In this document: positions 8,585 through 16,802 of the stretch, one piece after another | Numbering within the stretch: position 1 is the first letter of the stretch | How the letters are laid out: each line of letters begins with the position of its first letter | Origin: Anaerotruncus colihominis | GTDB lineage: Bacteria; Bacillota; Clostridia; Oscillospirales; Ruminococcaceae | Direction of reading: 5' to 3' | DNA: 64,000 bases | Assembly (NCBI GenBank): GCA_025146135.1 | Contig: CP102255.1 | Span: 434,001 to 498,000, forward strand | Made by a program: the position numbers and the translations under genes | The notes under the pieces: model-generated | What the model saw: only the letters and a program-made list of their open reading frames with translations | Told to the model about the DNA's origin: nothing | Database searches by the model: none

Positions 8585-9280
8585 TTACATCATGCCTCCT
8601 CGAATGCCCTGCGCGATCTGGTCCTTCACAGCGTTCTCCGCCTTTGCTCCGCCGCCCAGCCCCTCCGGCGTCTTACCGCGCAGGCGTTCCTTTACGGCAG
8701 CCTCCAGCGCGCTCTTAAAAACATCCTGGGTGTGCTTCAGGCTTTTCTCCATGCTTTCCTGATCGGTATAGGCCAGCAGGTCGGCCAGGCCCACGGGAAA
8801 TCCGTCATCCGCCAGCTTCTTCAATGCCGCATCCTTCAAGTCGCGCTGCAGCAGCTCGGACCGCAGCTTTTCCAGTTCCTTGTTTCTGGCCTCGCCTTCA
8901 GCCCTGGCCCGTTCCTCCGGTGTGAGCTTGGACAGGCGCTGCTGCTCCTGCTGTTCGGCCTCCCAAGCGGCCTTGGCCGCTGCGATCTTAGCGTTGACGT
9001 CGGCCTCGGAATAGATCTTGCCGCCCTGCGGTTCCTGCTTTGCGTCCCCGCCCTCCTTGGGGGACAGATCGCCATCCTTCCCAGCGCCCTCCTCGCTGGA
9101 GCCGGGGGACGTTTCTTCTTTGCCGCCGCCGAACAGTGAATCCCAAAAACGCTGGAAAGCGGTGCGCTGTTCGGCGGTGGGGGCGGCAGGCTGCTGTGCG
9201 GCCTGCTGTGGGTTCCGGTTCTGCGGTTCGCCGCCAGCGGCAGGGGCCGCTGTGCCAGTGGTGGTAATAATATCCGCCAT
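8585..9280 (-). CDS. Capsid scaffolding protein (DUF4355-like)
   Basis: A 231-residue acidic, Gln/Glu/Ala-rich protein with a long predicted coiled coil in the middle (AKAAWEAEQQEQQRLSKLT, then ERARAEGEARNKELEKLRSE), the hallmark of DUF4355-type scaffolds that guide capsid assembly. The first about 80 residues are low-complexity and probably disordered. The start is placed at the ATG at 9280 because AAGGAGGAAC lies just upstream; the frame is open 10 codons further but that start would bury the ribosome binding site. It directly precedes the capsid gene. Confidence 0.8.
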   Translation of the reverse strand: MADIITTTGTAAPAAGGEPQNRNPQQAAQQPAAPTAEQRTAFQRFWDSLFGGGKEETSPGSSEEGAGKDGDLSPKEGGDAKQEPQGGKIYSEADVNAKIAAAKAAWEAEQQEQQRLSKLTPEERARAEGEARNKELEKLRSELLQRDLKDAALKKLADDGFPVGLADLLAYTDQESMEKSLKHTQDVFKSALEAAVKERLRGKTPEGLGGGAKAENAVKDQIAQGIRGGMM

Positions 9281-9313
9281 TATCAGTTCCTCCTTCGGTA
9301 ATTTTGGCATAAT

Positions 9314-9338
9314 AAAAACACCCCTTGCGGGGTGCTTT
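9314..9338 (-). terminator. Rho-independent terminator between head genes and scaffold
   Basis: On the minus strand a CACCCC/GGGGTG stem closed by a GCAA (GNRA-type) loop is followed by TTTTTATT. It stands between the small Cys-rich gene (ends 9362) and the scaffold gene, inside the late operon. Transcripts must read through it or restart, which fits the idea of an antiterminated late operon. Confidence 0.7.
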
Positions 9339-9361
9339 AAACGGAATGTAAAAGTGTTTTA

Positions 9362-9628
9362 TCAGTCATATGGCATGAGCTTATTTCGCGGTACCAATTT
9401 GGGTACATTATCAGGGTCTTTCGGCTCAAATTGATATCCATGATCTCCTTCAATGGGATGGTCATGTACAACATAATCATGCATGATGTCCCGTGGAATC
9501 TTGTCAAAGGCTTTACAGCTCACATGACCGTCAACAATGCCGATGAAGTGCTTGCAATACCCGCAAAATGGTGTGCGGGGCATGGGATTGTTCCACCATC
9601 TGGCATCGCTGTATGGTTTTTTATTCAT
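9362..9628 (-). CDS. Small Cys-rich phage protein
   Basis: An 88-residue protein with a CGYCKHF motif and a third Cys in a VSCKAF context, suggesting a small metal-binding knuckle. The C-terminal part is rich in His, Asp and Pro. The start is set at the ATG at 9628, which overlaps the stop of the minor head protein gene and has GGAGG upstream. The frame is open 29 codons further but that start would run deep into the upstream gene. Function is unknown; small genes like this are common between the minor head protein and the scaffold. Confidence 0.65.
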   Translation of the reverse strand: MNKKPYSDARWWNNPMPRTPFCGYCKHFIGIVDGHVSCKAFDKIPRDIMHDYVVHDHPIEGDHGYQFEPKDPDNVPKLVPRNKLMPYD

Positions 9629-11099
9629 CAGGAACCTCCTCCATATAGATGGTATGCCCTTCAACCCGTGTGGGAATAAACCATGTGCTGCGCCCAAACA
9701 GGATTTCTTTTTCACCTGGATTCCATGCAGTCAAGTCTTTTCCGCACTTTGATTCAATTACATACTGGATTTCCATGGTCCCATCATAGACCTCCAGCGA
9801 TGCGGAGGTGTAGGCATCGAACTGCTTGGGGACTCCAATGATGTGGCTTGCGACAAAAGCATCCACATCTTCAATCTCCAGCCCTTTGGAGAGGGAACGG
9901 TACACTGTCCCCCTGTGCTCCGGCAGGCGCTCCAGCGCATGGTCCAAATCCTCTACGAATTGGCGCTCCTGCGGTGACAGCGTCGCGCCCCGGCGCAGCT
10001 TATCATTGATTTTGTAGGATTCGCTGCTTATATACTGCATTAACGCCCGCTTGTCAGTTTCAGATAAGGAAATTGTACCATCTTTGGCCGCGCCGTCAAC
10101 ATATTTCTTTTTCCACTCCTCAAATTTGACATTGCCGGCCAGGGGGTCACCCTCCCGTTTGTCGAAGATGCTTTTACCAAAGTGCGCTTTAATGATGCAC
10201 AGGCAGTTCGGGTGGATAGGAGGAAAGTTCACTCCCGGCTGCGCCTCCTCAACACGGAACACCCGTCCGTTAAGTTCGCCGCAGGTACAGCTTCCGGAAT
10301 GCTCGGTACCGCCCAGGAACTGATACTCCGTAATGCCGTTCTCCTTATAGCCCATCAGTTCCCCCTGATTGGCAAAGTATTTGCACTCTGTCCGCACCAG
10401 GCGCTCGGCATTGTAACGGCCCCTGTCCATCACCTCGTCGATGGCCTTTGCCATCTTCTGGACACTGCTGCCCTGGATAAAGCCCAGCGTGATCTCCCGC
10501 CTGACTAGAGCCGAGAGATGGTCGCAGGCCCCCCACACAGCCTCGGAGTAATGCTTTTCGCTCCATGGGAAGGACAACACCTGCCGGATGAGCCTGTCGC
10601 TGATTTTCGCCACACCGAACCCCAGCCCAATCCCGCGCTGGATTGTGAAGCAGCTTTCATAGTAGTTGACCTTCAGCATATCCCCCAACAGGGCGTCCAT
10701 CCTGGCGGTGCTGTCCTCGGCCAGGTCGATCATGTTACGGTAGACATTCGCCAATAACTGCTCCTTGCGGGTGATGCGGGACTTCATGGCCAGGGTGTTC
10801 AGCTCCAGCAGGGCCTTGCTGGAGCTGGCTGCGCCGGAGGCCCCGGCGATATACTCCTCGATGGACTTGCGCCACACGCTGTACTCCCGGCCCTCCAGGA
10901 GCTGCCGGGCCGCCTCCTCAGTCAGCCCGTTGTCCCTGGCAAAACGGGCGAACAGCGCCTCGATCTCCTTTTCGATGTTGACTGCCGCCTCATCATAGAG
11001 GAAAATAAGCTCCCTGGTATAATCATCGGTGCGTCTGGTGTTTTGCAGCACCCGCTTTTTGGCGTCCTCAATCCATTGGCTGCGCGACCAGGTGCTCAT
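9621..11099 (-). CDS. Minor head protein fused to ADP-ribosyltransferase domain
   Basis: A 492-residue protein. Residues about 1-320 match the SPP1 gp7/Mu F minor head family, with the Cys/His-containing SCTCGELNGRVFRV and PPIHPNCLCIIKAHFG motifs near residues 260-300. The C-terminal about 150 residues look like an R-S-E class mono-ADP-ribosyltransferase: R401 in TVYRSL, the TSAS strand (S432), and an E463-K-E465 pair in the PGEKEILFG loop. Such fusions are known in Firmicute phage head morphogenesis proteins, and the toxin domain may be injected with the DNA and modify host targets. The gene overlaps the portal gene by 4 bases. Confidence 0.83.
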   Translation of the reverse strand: MSTWSRSQWIEDAKKRVLQNTRRTDDYTRELIFLYDEAAVNIEKEIEALFARFARDNGLTEEAARQLLEGREYSVWRKSIEEYIAGASGAASSSKALLELNTLAMKSRITRKEQLLANVYRNMIDLAEDSTARMDALLGDMLKVNYYESCFTIQRGIGLGFGVAKISDRLIRQVLSFPWSEKHYSEAVWGACDHLSALVRREITLGFIQGSSVQKMAKAIDEVMDRGRYNAERLVRTECKYFANQGELMGYKENGITEYQFLGGTEHSGSCTCGELNGRVFRVEEAQPGVNFPPIHPNCLCIIKAHFGKSIFDKREGDPLAGNVKFEEWKKKYVDGAAKDGTISLSETDKRALMQYISSESYKINDKLRRGATLSPQERQFVEDLDHALERLPEHRGTVYRSLSKGLEIEDVDAFVASHIIGVPKQFDAYTSASLEVYDGTMEIQYVIESKCGKDLTAWNPGEKEILFGRSTWFIPTRVEGHTIYMEEVPDE

Positions 11100-12499
11100 G
11101 TGCCCTCACCGTCCCCTGGGTCCGTTCCCGCTTCATCGTCCGGGATAGCTCCTGCGCCAGCGGGCTGCGCTTTGGCCTGTTCCAGCGCCCTGGCCAGGGC
11201 GTCGTATTGACCGAACCCGCTGACCTCCCGCTGCTTTTCGTCCTCCAGCTTTTGCAGCTCGTCCTGTACATTGTCGATGGTCGGAAGCATCTGGAGGCGG
11301 GTTTCACGGGACAGCTCCCCGGAAAGCATGGTGATGATCTGCGCGATCTCCGGCAAATTTTGCGGCTTGTTGCGCCGGAACTGGATGCCGATCTCCCTGT
11401 AGTCGTACCTGCCGCCCTGGATATTCAGGATATGGGTGATCAACTCGATGCGCCGCTGCAGGCCGCGCTTGAACTTGCGTTCCTTGATGGCGCAGATCTG
11501 CTCAAGCCCCCACAGCTTATACGATACGGCCACGCCGGACAGGTTGCCGCCGAAGTTCGCGTCCGTCAGGTTAGGCACCGCCGAAAAGATGTGCATATCC
11601 TCCCGCAGCCGTTTCTTATAGTTTTCCAGCGCCGCGTCGCCAACCTCTTTGACAAGCCACTGGATGTCGCCGCCATCCTCCAGGATAATAGCGCCCTTTT
11701 CTTTCATGTCCCTGATATCCTGTGAGGTCACGGCCCCCATTTTCAGCACCTTCAGCAGCGCCTCGTCGTTGTACTGGAAGAAGTTCGCCGTGTTGCTCTC
11801 CACCCGGTTGTATGCGTCGATGAGCGTGATCACGCCCTCGAAGTCGCCCAGGCGCTCCTCGTTGTTTATGTACTCTACGAAGGGTACATCCCCCCAGTAA
11901 TGTTCCCGTATATCCAGCAGCTCCAGCGCGCCGCCGTTAATGCTGCGGAAATACCAGCAGTCCTGCGCCGTCCAGAACTCCACCTTTTTGATGATGTTCT
12001 TGTCCCTGTCTTTGGAGTACACAATGCGTATGGCCGCCATGGGGGTGTTGTCCCCCGTCTCGCAAATATAGATACAGCCATCGGGCGGTACTTTGGTGAA
12101 ACGGATCTGCACGTCCTCGTCCAAATACAGCATCTCAAAGCAGTTTCCATGGATGCTGGCGCTCCTGGCCAGCTCCATGTTCTCGTCCTGCTCGTCGTTG
12201 TAGTCGAAGATGTCCTGCAATGCGGCCAGGTATGCGACGTTTTGGGAGCTGTAGACTACGGGCTTGCCGATGAAGTAGCCCGTGGCGGTGTCGGTGATAT
12301 ACTTGGCCATATTGTTGACCAGACGGTTATTTGGGGCGGTGCTGTCCTTTTTCGTATGCCGGAGGATGTCGTGCTCGCCCTTATAGTACCTCTCCAGCCG
12401 GGCATACTTGGTGTGCCCCTCATTTTCGTCTATGATCTCCTTGATGTCCGCCTCCGTCAGGCTGTCCAGCAGGGAACGTTCCATAAAGATGACCGGCAA
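11096..12499 (-). CDS. Portal protein (SPP1 gp6 family)
   Basis: A 467-residue protein of the SPP1 gp6 portal family: LRHTKKDSTAPNNRLVNNMA, AKYITDTATGYFIGKPV and the later SGVAVSYKLWGLEQICAIKE are typical signatures. The portal is the dodecameric ring through which DNA enters and leaves the capsid. The start is placed at a TTG (12499) because AAGGAGG stands 8 bases before it; the open frame extends further upstream to another TTG (12523) without a ribosome binding site. The C-terminus is acidic and Gly/Asp-rich. Confidence 0.88.
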   Translation of the reverse strand: MPVIFMERSLLDSLTEADIKEIIDENEGHTKYARLERYYKGEHDILRHTKKDSTAPNNRLVNNMAKYITDTATGYFIGKPVVYSSQNVAYLAALQDIFDYNDEQDENMELARSASIHGNCFEMLYLDEDVQIRFTKVPPDGCIYICETGDNTPMAAIRIVYSKDRDKNIIKKVEFWTAQDCWYFRSINGGALELLDIREHYWGDVPFVEYINNEERLGDFEGVITLIDAYNRVESNTANFFQYNDEALLKVLKMGAVTSQDIRDMKEKGAIILEDGGDIQWLVKEVGDAALENYKKRLREDMHIFSAVPNLTDANFGGNLSGVAVSYKLWGLEQICAIKERKFKRGLQRRIELITHILNIQGGRYDYREIGIQFRRNKPQNLPEIAQIITMLSGELSRETRLQMLPTIDNVQDELQKLEDEKQREVSGFGQYDALARALEQAKAQPAGAGAIPDDEAGTDPGDGEGT

Positions 12500-12512
12500 G
12501 ATATCCGCCTCC

Positions 12513-14267
12513 TTAAATTCCAAATCCGGCCCGGTCCAAAATTCGAAACCGCTTGACTTTTTTTGCGATGGTGCGTGCGCCCTCCAGAGCGTCCGGACCG
12601 TCGTCGTGCGCCCCCATGGGAAACTGCGTCAGCTGCTCCAATAGCCGCTTGTGGCGGCGGTTGAACTTGATATATTTGTTTTTGACGTCCGGCTGCAGCG
12701 TCTGGATGCGCATGACCTTATCGCTGGTCTGCTGCACCTCCTCAATGGGGAGGTACAGCCCGGCCTTTGCGCTGGCCTTGGCCAGCTCCTCCTTCAGGAA
12801 CCACTGGAACTGGTTGGTTTCCGCACCCAGCTTGCGGTAGCCGTGGCCGAAGCTGGATCGGAGCCACCGTTCCTTGGCCAGCACATCCGCAATGATGCGG
12901 TCGGGGTGCCGCCGTTCGATGTCCGCGTCCACCACATACATATACCCGCTGGCCCTGTGCCTGGCCAAGGTGACGATGGCGGAAAAGTCGCTGCGCTTGG
13001 TCTTGCCCAGCGAAGGGTCGATGAATCCGAAAAAGTCGAAGGCCGGGTCGCAAAAGTCGGTCTCGGCCTCGTTGTAGTAATCAAACCATTCCTCCATGAA
13101 CAGGCAGTCGTCCGGGTTGATCGGCTCGTTCTGTTCCTCTGAGTTGAATGAAGCCTCGCCCTCCGACACCCGCATCACCATCAGGTCATAGTAGGACAGC
13201 TTTTCCTCCCACAGAACCTGCGTCCCCGCCAGCATGGCCGCACGGTGTTTCTGAAAGAAGGCCAATGCGTCCTCCGCCCGGCTGTCGTTGTCCAAATCGG
13301 TGAAAATGTCCTCCCACTGCCGCCACAGGTCATCCGCCTTTGAAAAGCTGACGACCGCCTTATATTTAATGGAGCGGTAGGCAGGGTTTTTCAGCGTCCT
13401 GGCCAGCAGGCTGTCATAGTGGAGCAGGGTGCCGATATAGATGATGTCGGTGTAGTCATCGCCACACTTGCTCACCGCCTTGTCAAACCAGTCCTTCAGC
13501 TTGCCGCGCTGCTCCGGAGTCCGCACATTCTCGTCGTTCTCCACATCATCCAGGATAATCAGGTCTGGCCGCCAGTTCCGGTGCTTCCGGCCGCGGATTT
13601 TCTTACCGCTGCCGATGGCCTCGATCTTGATGCTGCTCTTAGTGACCAGCACATTGCTGCGCCACACGCTGCCCGCCAACGGCCCGAAGTCCTCCAGGAT
13701 CGCCGTGTTCTCCTCGAACTCCACCCGGATATTGTCCAGGAAGCCTTCGGCCTGCTCGGAGCTGTCGGAGATAATGATGGGATAATGCTTATAACCGTAC
13801 AGGGTGGAGTGCATCGTCCCCTTGAAGGTCAGGTTGGTAGACTTGGCGTGCCCGCGGGGGGCCGCCACCGCCCGGCGCACCCCCGGCAGGCGGCTGATTG
13901 TCCTGATGTCCGCCGGGGACAGGGGATAGCGCCCCTTCAGCACACCCTGCTGCCAGATCGCGTCCAGCTCCCGGTGGAACTCTGGGGAGGGGCGGCTGAA
14001 ATAGTGGGGGAAATAGGCCCGCCCGAAGAACTCCATGTCGATGGCTCCCAGCTTCCGGCGCAGGCCATCCTCCCCGGTCAGCGGAAGCCCCGCTTCAAAC
14101 TCCCGCCGCAGCCGGCGGCGCTCCGGGGAATCGTCCCTGTTTAAGAAACCTTTTAGGAGTGCGCGCAGACCGTTTAAATCTGTGCCCTCCCCGCTGTATA
14201 ATTGGCTCTCAGCCTCGGCCATTGCGCCTGCCAGGGCGTTGATGCTCTGCTTTTTTCGCTCATTCAA
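12513..14267 (-). CDS. Terminase large subunit
   Basis: A protein of about 584 residues containing an ATPase centre (VAAPRGHAKSTNLTFKG as Walker A, LIILDDVEND as Walker B) and a C-terminal RNase H-like nuclease (FFGFIDPSLGKTKRSDFSA, with FIDPS the first acidic motif). It packages phage DNA into the head. The start is uncertain: a TTG at 14267 with GGGAGG 12 bases upstream is preferred, while the frame is open to a GTG at 14315 and an internal ATG lies at 14222. It follows a 296-base leader with several hairpins downstream of the LoaP-like gene. Confidence 0.87.
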   Translation of the reverse strand: MNERKKQSINALAGAMAEAESQLYSGEGTDLNGLRALLKGFLNRDDSPERRRLRREFEAGLPLTGEDGLRRKLGAIDMEFFGRAYFPHYFSRPSPEFHRELDAIWQQGVLKGRYPLSPADIRTISRLPGVRRAVAAPRGHAKSTNLTFKGTMHSTLYGYKHYPIIISDSSEQAEGFLDNIRVEFEENTAILEDFGPLAGSVWRSNVLVTKSSIKIEAIGSGKKIRGRKHRNWRPDLIILDDVENDENVRTPEQRGKLKDWFDKAVSKCGDDYTDIIYIGTLLHYDSLLARTLKNPAYRSIKYKAVVSFSKADDLWRQWEDIFTDLDNDSRAEDALAFFQKHRAAMLAGTQVLWEEKLSYYDLMVMRVSEGEASFNSEEQNEPINPDDCLFMEEWFDYYNEAETDFCDPAFDFFGFIDPSLGKTKRSDFSAIVTLARHRASGYMYVVDADIERRHPDRIIADVLAKERWLRSSFGHGYRKLGAETNQFQWFLKEELAKASAKAGLYLPIEEVQQTSDKVMRIQTLQPDVKNKYIKFNRRHKRLLEQLTQFPMGAHDDGPDALEGARTIAKKVKRFRILDRAGFGI

Positions 14268-14309
14268 AATGGCCTGCTGCCTCCCTCGTCGTACAGAGGG
14301 CTGTAAATG

Positions 14310-14536
14310 CCCCACAGTGGATTTTGGGACGGTGTGGGGAAATTATCCCCGCCCGCCTGGTGCGGCGAATTTAAAGGGGTCTGTGCGCCGCTTAAACGGT
14401 AATGCGGGCAAGAACACAAAACCAGGGCTGAAAAACAGGGGAAAAGGGTGTGCTTCGCCACCCAGCCTGTCATTCAGCCCGGTTATTTCGCCCGTATTTC
14501 CACCGGCCTCCCCAGGCGGGACGAATCAACCGCCTG
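14310..14536 (-). promoter_or_regulatory. Structured leader between LoaP-like gene and terminase
   Basis: This leader contains three perfect inverted repeats: CAGGCGG/CCGCCTG (14513-14536); a long composite stem 14420-14484 (AACC/GGTT, GGGCTGAA/TTCAGCCC, ACAGG/CCTGT, GGGTG/CACCC); and CCCCACA/TGTGGGG (14310-14339). On the minus strand the first two hairpins lie in series just after the LoaP-like gene. LoaP proteins act through a dual-hairpin RNA in the leader, so this region is a plausible recognition site. The first 30 bases after the gene include the motif TTTAAACGGCG. No convincing gene is present in these bases. Confidence 0.5.
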
Positions 14537-14563
14537 CTTTGCACGGCTTCCTGTAAACGCCGT

Positions 14564-15073
14564 TTAAAAATTCACGTCTTTGCCGCTCCCCATGGAAAGG
14601 GTGAGTATTTTCGGCTCCCCGCACAAAGTGATCCCGACCCTGGCGCGGCGGGCGCGCCTGTCAAAATGGATACTCCTGACCGGGAAGTTTTGCAGTACGC
14701 CCTCCATGATCCTGACGCTGCCGTCCGGCAGCTCCTCAACCCTGGAGGGCTTGAGCGGTTCCCCGCCGTTGGACAGCAGCCGCAGCCATTCCGCCTCCAG
14801 ATGGGTCAGGCAGGACGGGGACAGCCCGCTGAACCCCAGGAAACGGAGCACATGGGGGACTGCCTTCACCCGGTAATAGTTCTCCGCGCTGTATTCCAGC
14901 GACAGGAACACATATCCCGGGAACAGTGTGTAAATGCGTGAGGTCCAGCCGCCATTCTTACGGAGCAGGCGCTCCTCCTGGGGGACAGCCGCCCGGATGC
15001 CCATGATGTGCAGCGCGTCGCGGACGGCTGTTTCCTGGCCTGCCAATACCTGCAGGACGTACCATTTCGCCAT
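14564..15073 (-). CDS. NusG/LoaP-like transcription antitermination protein
   Basis: A 169-residue protein with an N-terminal NGN domain (MAKWYVLQVLAGQETAVRDA, then IYTLFPGYVFLSLE, the conserved FPGYV core) and a C-terminal KOW-like part (SIHFDRRARRARVGITLCG). The C-terminal region resembles LoaP, the NusG paralog that promotes processive antitermination of long operons in Firmicutes. The gene lies at the head of the late operon, just before the terminase and its hairpin-rich leader, and probably lets RNA polymerase pass terminators such as that at 9314-9338. RfaH or a generic NusG paralog are alternatives. Ribosome binding site GGGGTGAAG. Confidence 0.82.
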   Translation of the reverse strand: MAKWYVLQVLAGQETAVRDALHIMGIRAAVPQEERLLRKNGGWTSRIYTLFPGYVFLSLEYSAENYYRVKAVPHVLRFLGFSGLSPSCLTHLEAEWLRLLSNGGEPLKPSRVEELPDGSVRIMEGVLQNFPVRSIHFDRRARRARVGITLCGEPKILTLSMGSGKDVNF

Positions 15074-15077
15074 ATCT

Positions 15078-15644
15078 TCACCCCGTTTGTGTGCCTTCCT
15101 GCCTTTTGCTGCTCAAAAACTCGCTGACCTGCCTGTAAAGCTCGGGCCGTTCCCTGGCCATCGCCTCCCACACCAGGCTCTTGACAGCGTCCAGGCCCGC
15201 TTCGGCGGCGTCCTGGTTCTGAACCTCCACGCGCTTCTTATAGGCCGCCGCGCGCACCAGCGCGTTGGCTTCGCGCAGCATCTTATCGATGCTCACACCC
15301 TGCCAGTCCTCCTCGGAGGTGTTGGCCAGGGCTGTGAGGAGGTTCTGGCTGGTCAGGCGGATAATGGCTTCCGTAGTATCCAGACCGGGGTACTTATCCA
15401 GTTCATCCATCATGCGGCGAAAGTTCTCCTGCGCCACCGTCAGCATCTGTACGTTGGCCTGATACGCTCTGGCATAGCGGCAGACACTGGCGGCGGAGAT
15501 ACCAACGCCGTTTTCGCCCAAAAAGTCCACAATTTCGGAATAGGTGCTGCCGGACAGGAGCATCTGTTCCACAGCTTCCCGCAGGGCGGGGTCGAGAGCG
15601 TCTATTTTGCTGTGCTTTCGGTTTCCCGCTTTCCTGCCGCCCAC
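15078..15644 (-). CDS. Mu gp27-like small terminase subunit (DUF3486)
   Basis: A 188-residue protein of the DUF3486 family, the small terminase of Mu-type phages. The N-terminal about 60 residues form a helix-turn-helix-like DNA-binding region (LDPALREAVEQMLLSGSTYS, then GISAASVCRYARA). The rest is helical and should oligomerise with the large subunit. The start is a GTG with GAGGTG upstream. The same N-terminal DNA-binding motif recurs at the C-terminus of the Bro-N protein at 23505-24230, about half identical by eye. Confidence 0.85.
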   Translation of the reverse strand: MGGRKAGNRKHSKIDALDPALREAVEQMLLSGSTYSEIVDFLGENGVGISAASVCRYARAYQANVQMLTVAQENFRRMMDELDKYPGLDTTEAIIRLTSQNLLTALANTSEEDWQGVSIDKMLREANALVRAAAYKKRVEVQNQDAAEAGLDAVKSLVWEAMARERPELYRQVSEFLSSKRQEGTQTG

Positions 15645-15647
15645 TGC

Positions 15648-16301
15648 TTACACCTCGATCATATCGTCCTTGACGCCGCCCCTCAAAAGCCGGTTGCCCT
15701 TAGCCGTCAGCTTTGCCTCGAGTGTGGCATAATCGCTGTCGGCCAAAATTGCCTCCTCCTTTGTGGCGGTCTGCCGCAGGTGGATGTACCCCTCCTCGGC
15801 CAGGAAGTTCACACTGTCCAGAAACTCGTCCCCGGCGATGCCGTCATTTTTCAGGATATCCCGCATACTTTCCAGGCGGCTGTACTTATAGGCCAGAATA
15901 TTTAACGTCCGAAGTACACGCCCGTTATTCTGGATGAAGTTCCCGGCACGCAGCGCGCTTTTATCGCTGCTGTTGATCTCAATCATGTTATCCTCGACGC
16001 CGCCCGCCAACAACCGGATGCCCTTGCCTGTCAGCTTCGCCTCCAGAGCGGCATAGTCGCTGTCGGACAGGGCGGCGCTTTCCTTCGCAGCGATCTGCCG
16101 CAGGTGGATATAGCCGTCTTCGGCCAGAAAGCCGACGCTCTCCAGAAACTCCTCTGCCGTAACGCCGTCGTCCTTTAAGACGCTCTTGATTCCTGTCAGC
16201 TTGTTATACCTGATGCGCAGGATGTTCACAGCGCGCAGCACCTTGCCGTTGCTGCGGGCAAAACCGCTGGCTTCCAGCCTCTGCTTTTCGTTGCCTGTCA
16301 T
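15648..16301 (-). CDS. Duplicated winged-helix-like phage protein
   Basis: A 217-residue protein made of two tandem copies of a domain of about 100 residues. Both copies carry NGxVLRxxNIL, an FLAExGYIHLRQ block, DSDYAxLEAKLTxKG and an RLLxGGVxDxMIE ending. The pattern of helices ending in a GYIHLRQ strand suggests a winged helix. It sits where Mu has gp25/gp26, between a small membrane protein and the small terminase, so a DNA packaging or lysis-timing role is possible, but none is shown. The 4-base overlap with the next gene indicates coupling. Confidence 0.75.
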   Translation of the reverse strand: MTGNEKQRLEASGFARSNGKVLRAVNILRIRYNKLTGIKSVLKDDGVTAEEFLESVGFLAEDGYIHLRQIAAKESAALSDSDYAALEAKLTGKGIRLLAGGVEDNMIEINSSDKSALRAGNFIQNNGRVLRTLNILAYKYSRLESMRDILKNDGIAGDEFLDSVNFLAEEGYIHLRQTATKEEAILADSDYATLEAKLTAKGNRLLRGGVKDDMIEV

Positions 16302-16699
16302 ATGCCGGTCCCCTTTCTTTTTATCTCAAAATCCAGCAGCATATCAATTTTCCGGTCTACCTTCGCGTGTTCCCGGAAAAAATCTTCGCGCGTTAAAAAA
16401 TTCTCCATAATTTTTTTGATGTCGGCACGCAGCTCATCATACGATTTTTCATGGATATTCCTTGGGGTATAATCCCGTTTGATTTCCTCAATGGAACCGG
16501 ACATCTTTTCCTGGGCTTTATCATAATCGGCTTTCTTTACCGTGCCGTCCCGAATTTCCCCGACCTCTCTGGACAGATCGTCCACGCGGGAGAATAATGT
16601 CCTCTTGACCAGAAATACCACGGCTCCTGTCAGAGCTGTGGCCAGCAGGCCAACCAGCCACCATGTTCCCGCGTCAAATGCCATTGCGGTGTTGTTCAT
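16298..16699 (-). CDS. Small membrane-anchored coiled-coil phage protein
   Basis: A 133-residue protein with one N-terminal membrane segment (TWWLVGLLATALTGAVVFLV, about residues 9-28) followed by a long charged coiled coil (VDDLSREVGEIRDGTVKKAD, then EIKRDYTPRNIHEKSYDELR). The architecture resembles Mu gp25 (DUF2730) proteins that precede gp26 and gp27, as here. The start is set at the ATG at 16699 with AGGAGAG upstream; the frame is open 21 codons further into the terminator hairpin, which is unlikely to be translated. It is the first gene after that terminator and so probably the first gene of the late operon. Confidence 0.7.
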   Translation of the reverse strand: MNNTAMAFDAGTWWLVGLLATALTGAVVFLVKRTLFSRVDDLSREVGEIRDGTVKKADYDKAQEKMSGSIEEIKRDYTPRNIHEKSYDELRADIKKIMENFLTREDFFREHAKVDRKIDMLLDFEIKRKGTGI

Positions 16700-16727
16700 T
16701 GAAAACACTCTCCTGCGCAAAAATAAA

Positions 16728-16757
16728 CGGTATGATTGATTTGTATCAATCATACCG
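16728..16757 (-). terminator. Strong Rho-independent terminator of the early/middle operon
   Basis: A perfect 13-bp stem (CGGTATGATTGAT and its complement) with a 4-base loop is followed on the minus strand by TTTATTTTT. It separates the Mor gene from the late block and marks a transcription boundary. Confidence 0.9.
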
Positions 16758-16802
16758 TCCAAACAGGAAAGCCTGCAATCTCAAGCTTTTGAGTTTTTTA
16801 TT

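Noticed and set aside
14264..14473. 69-codon minus-strand frame between the LoaP-like gene and terminase
   Set aside because: It spans the hairpin-rich leader, has no ribosome binding site and low-complexity composition.
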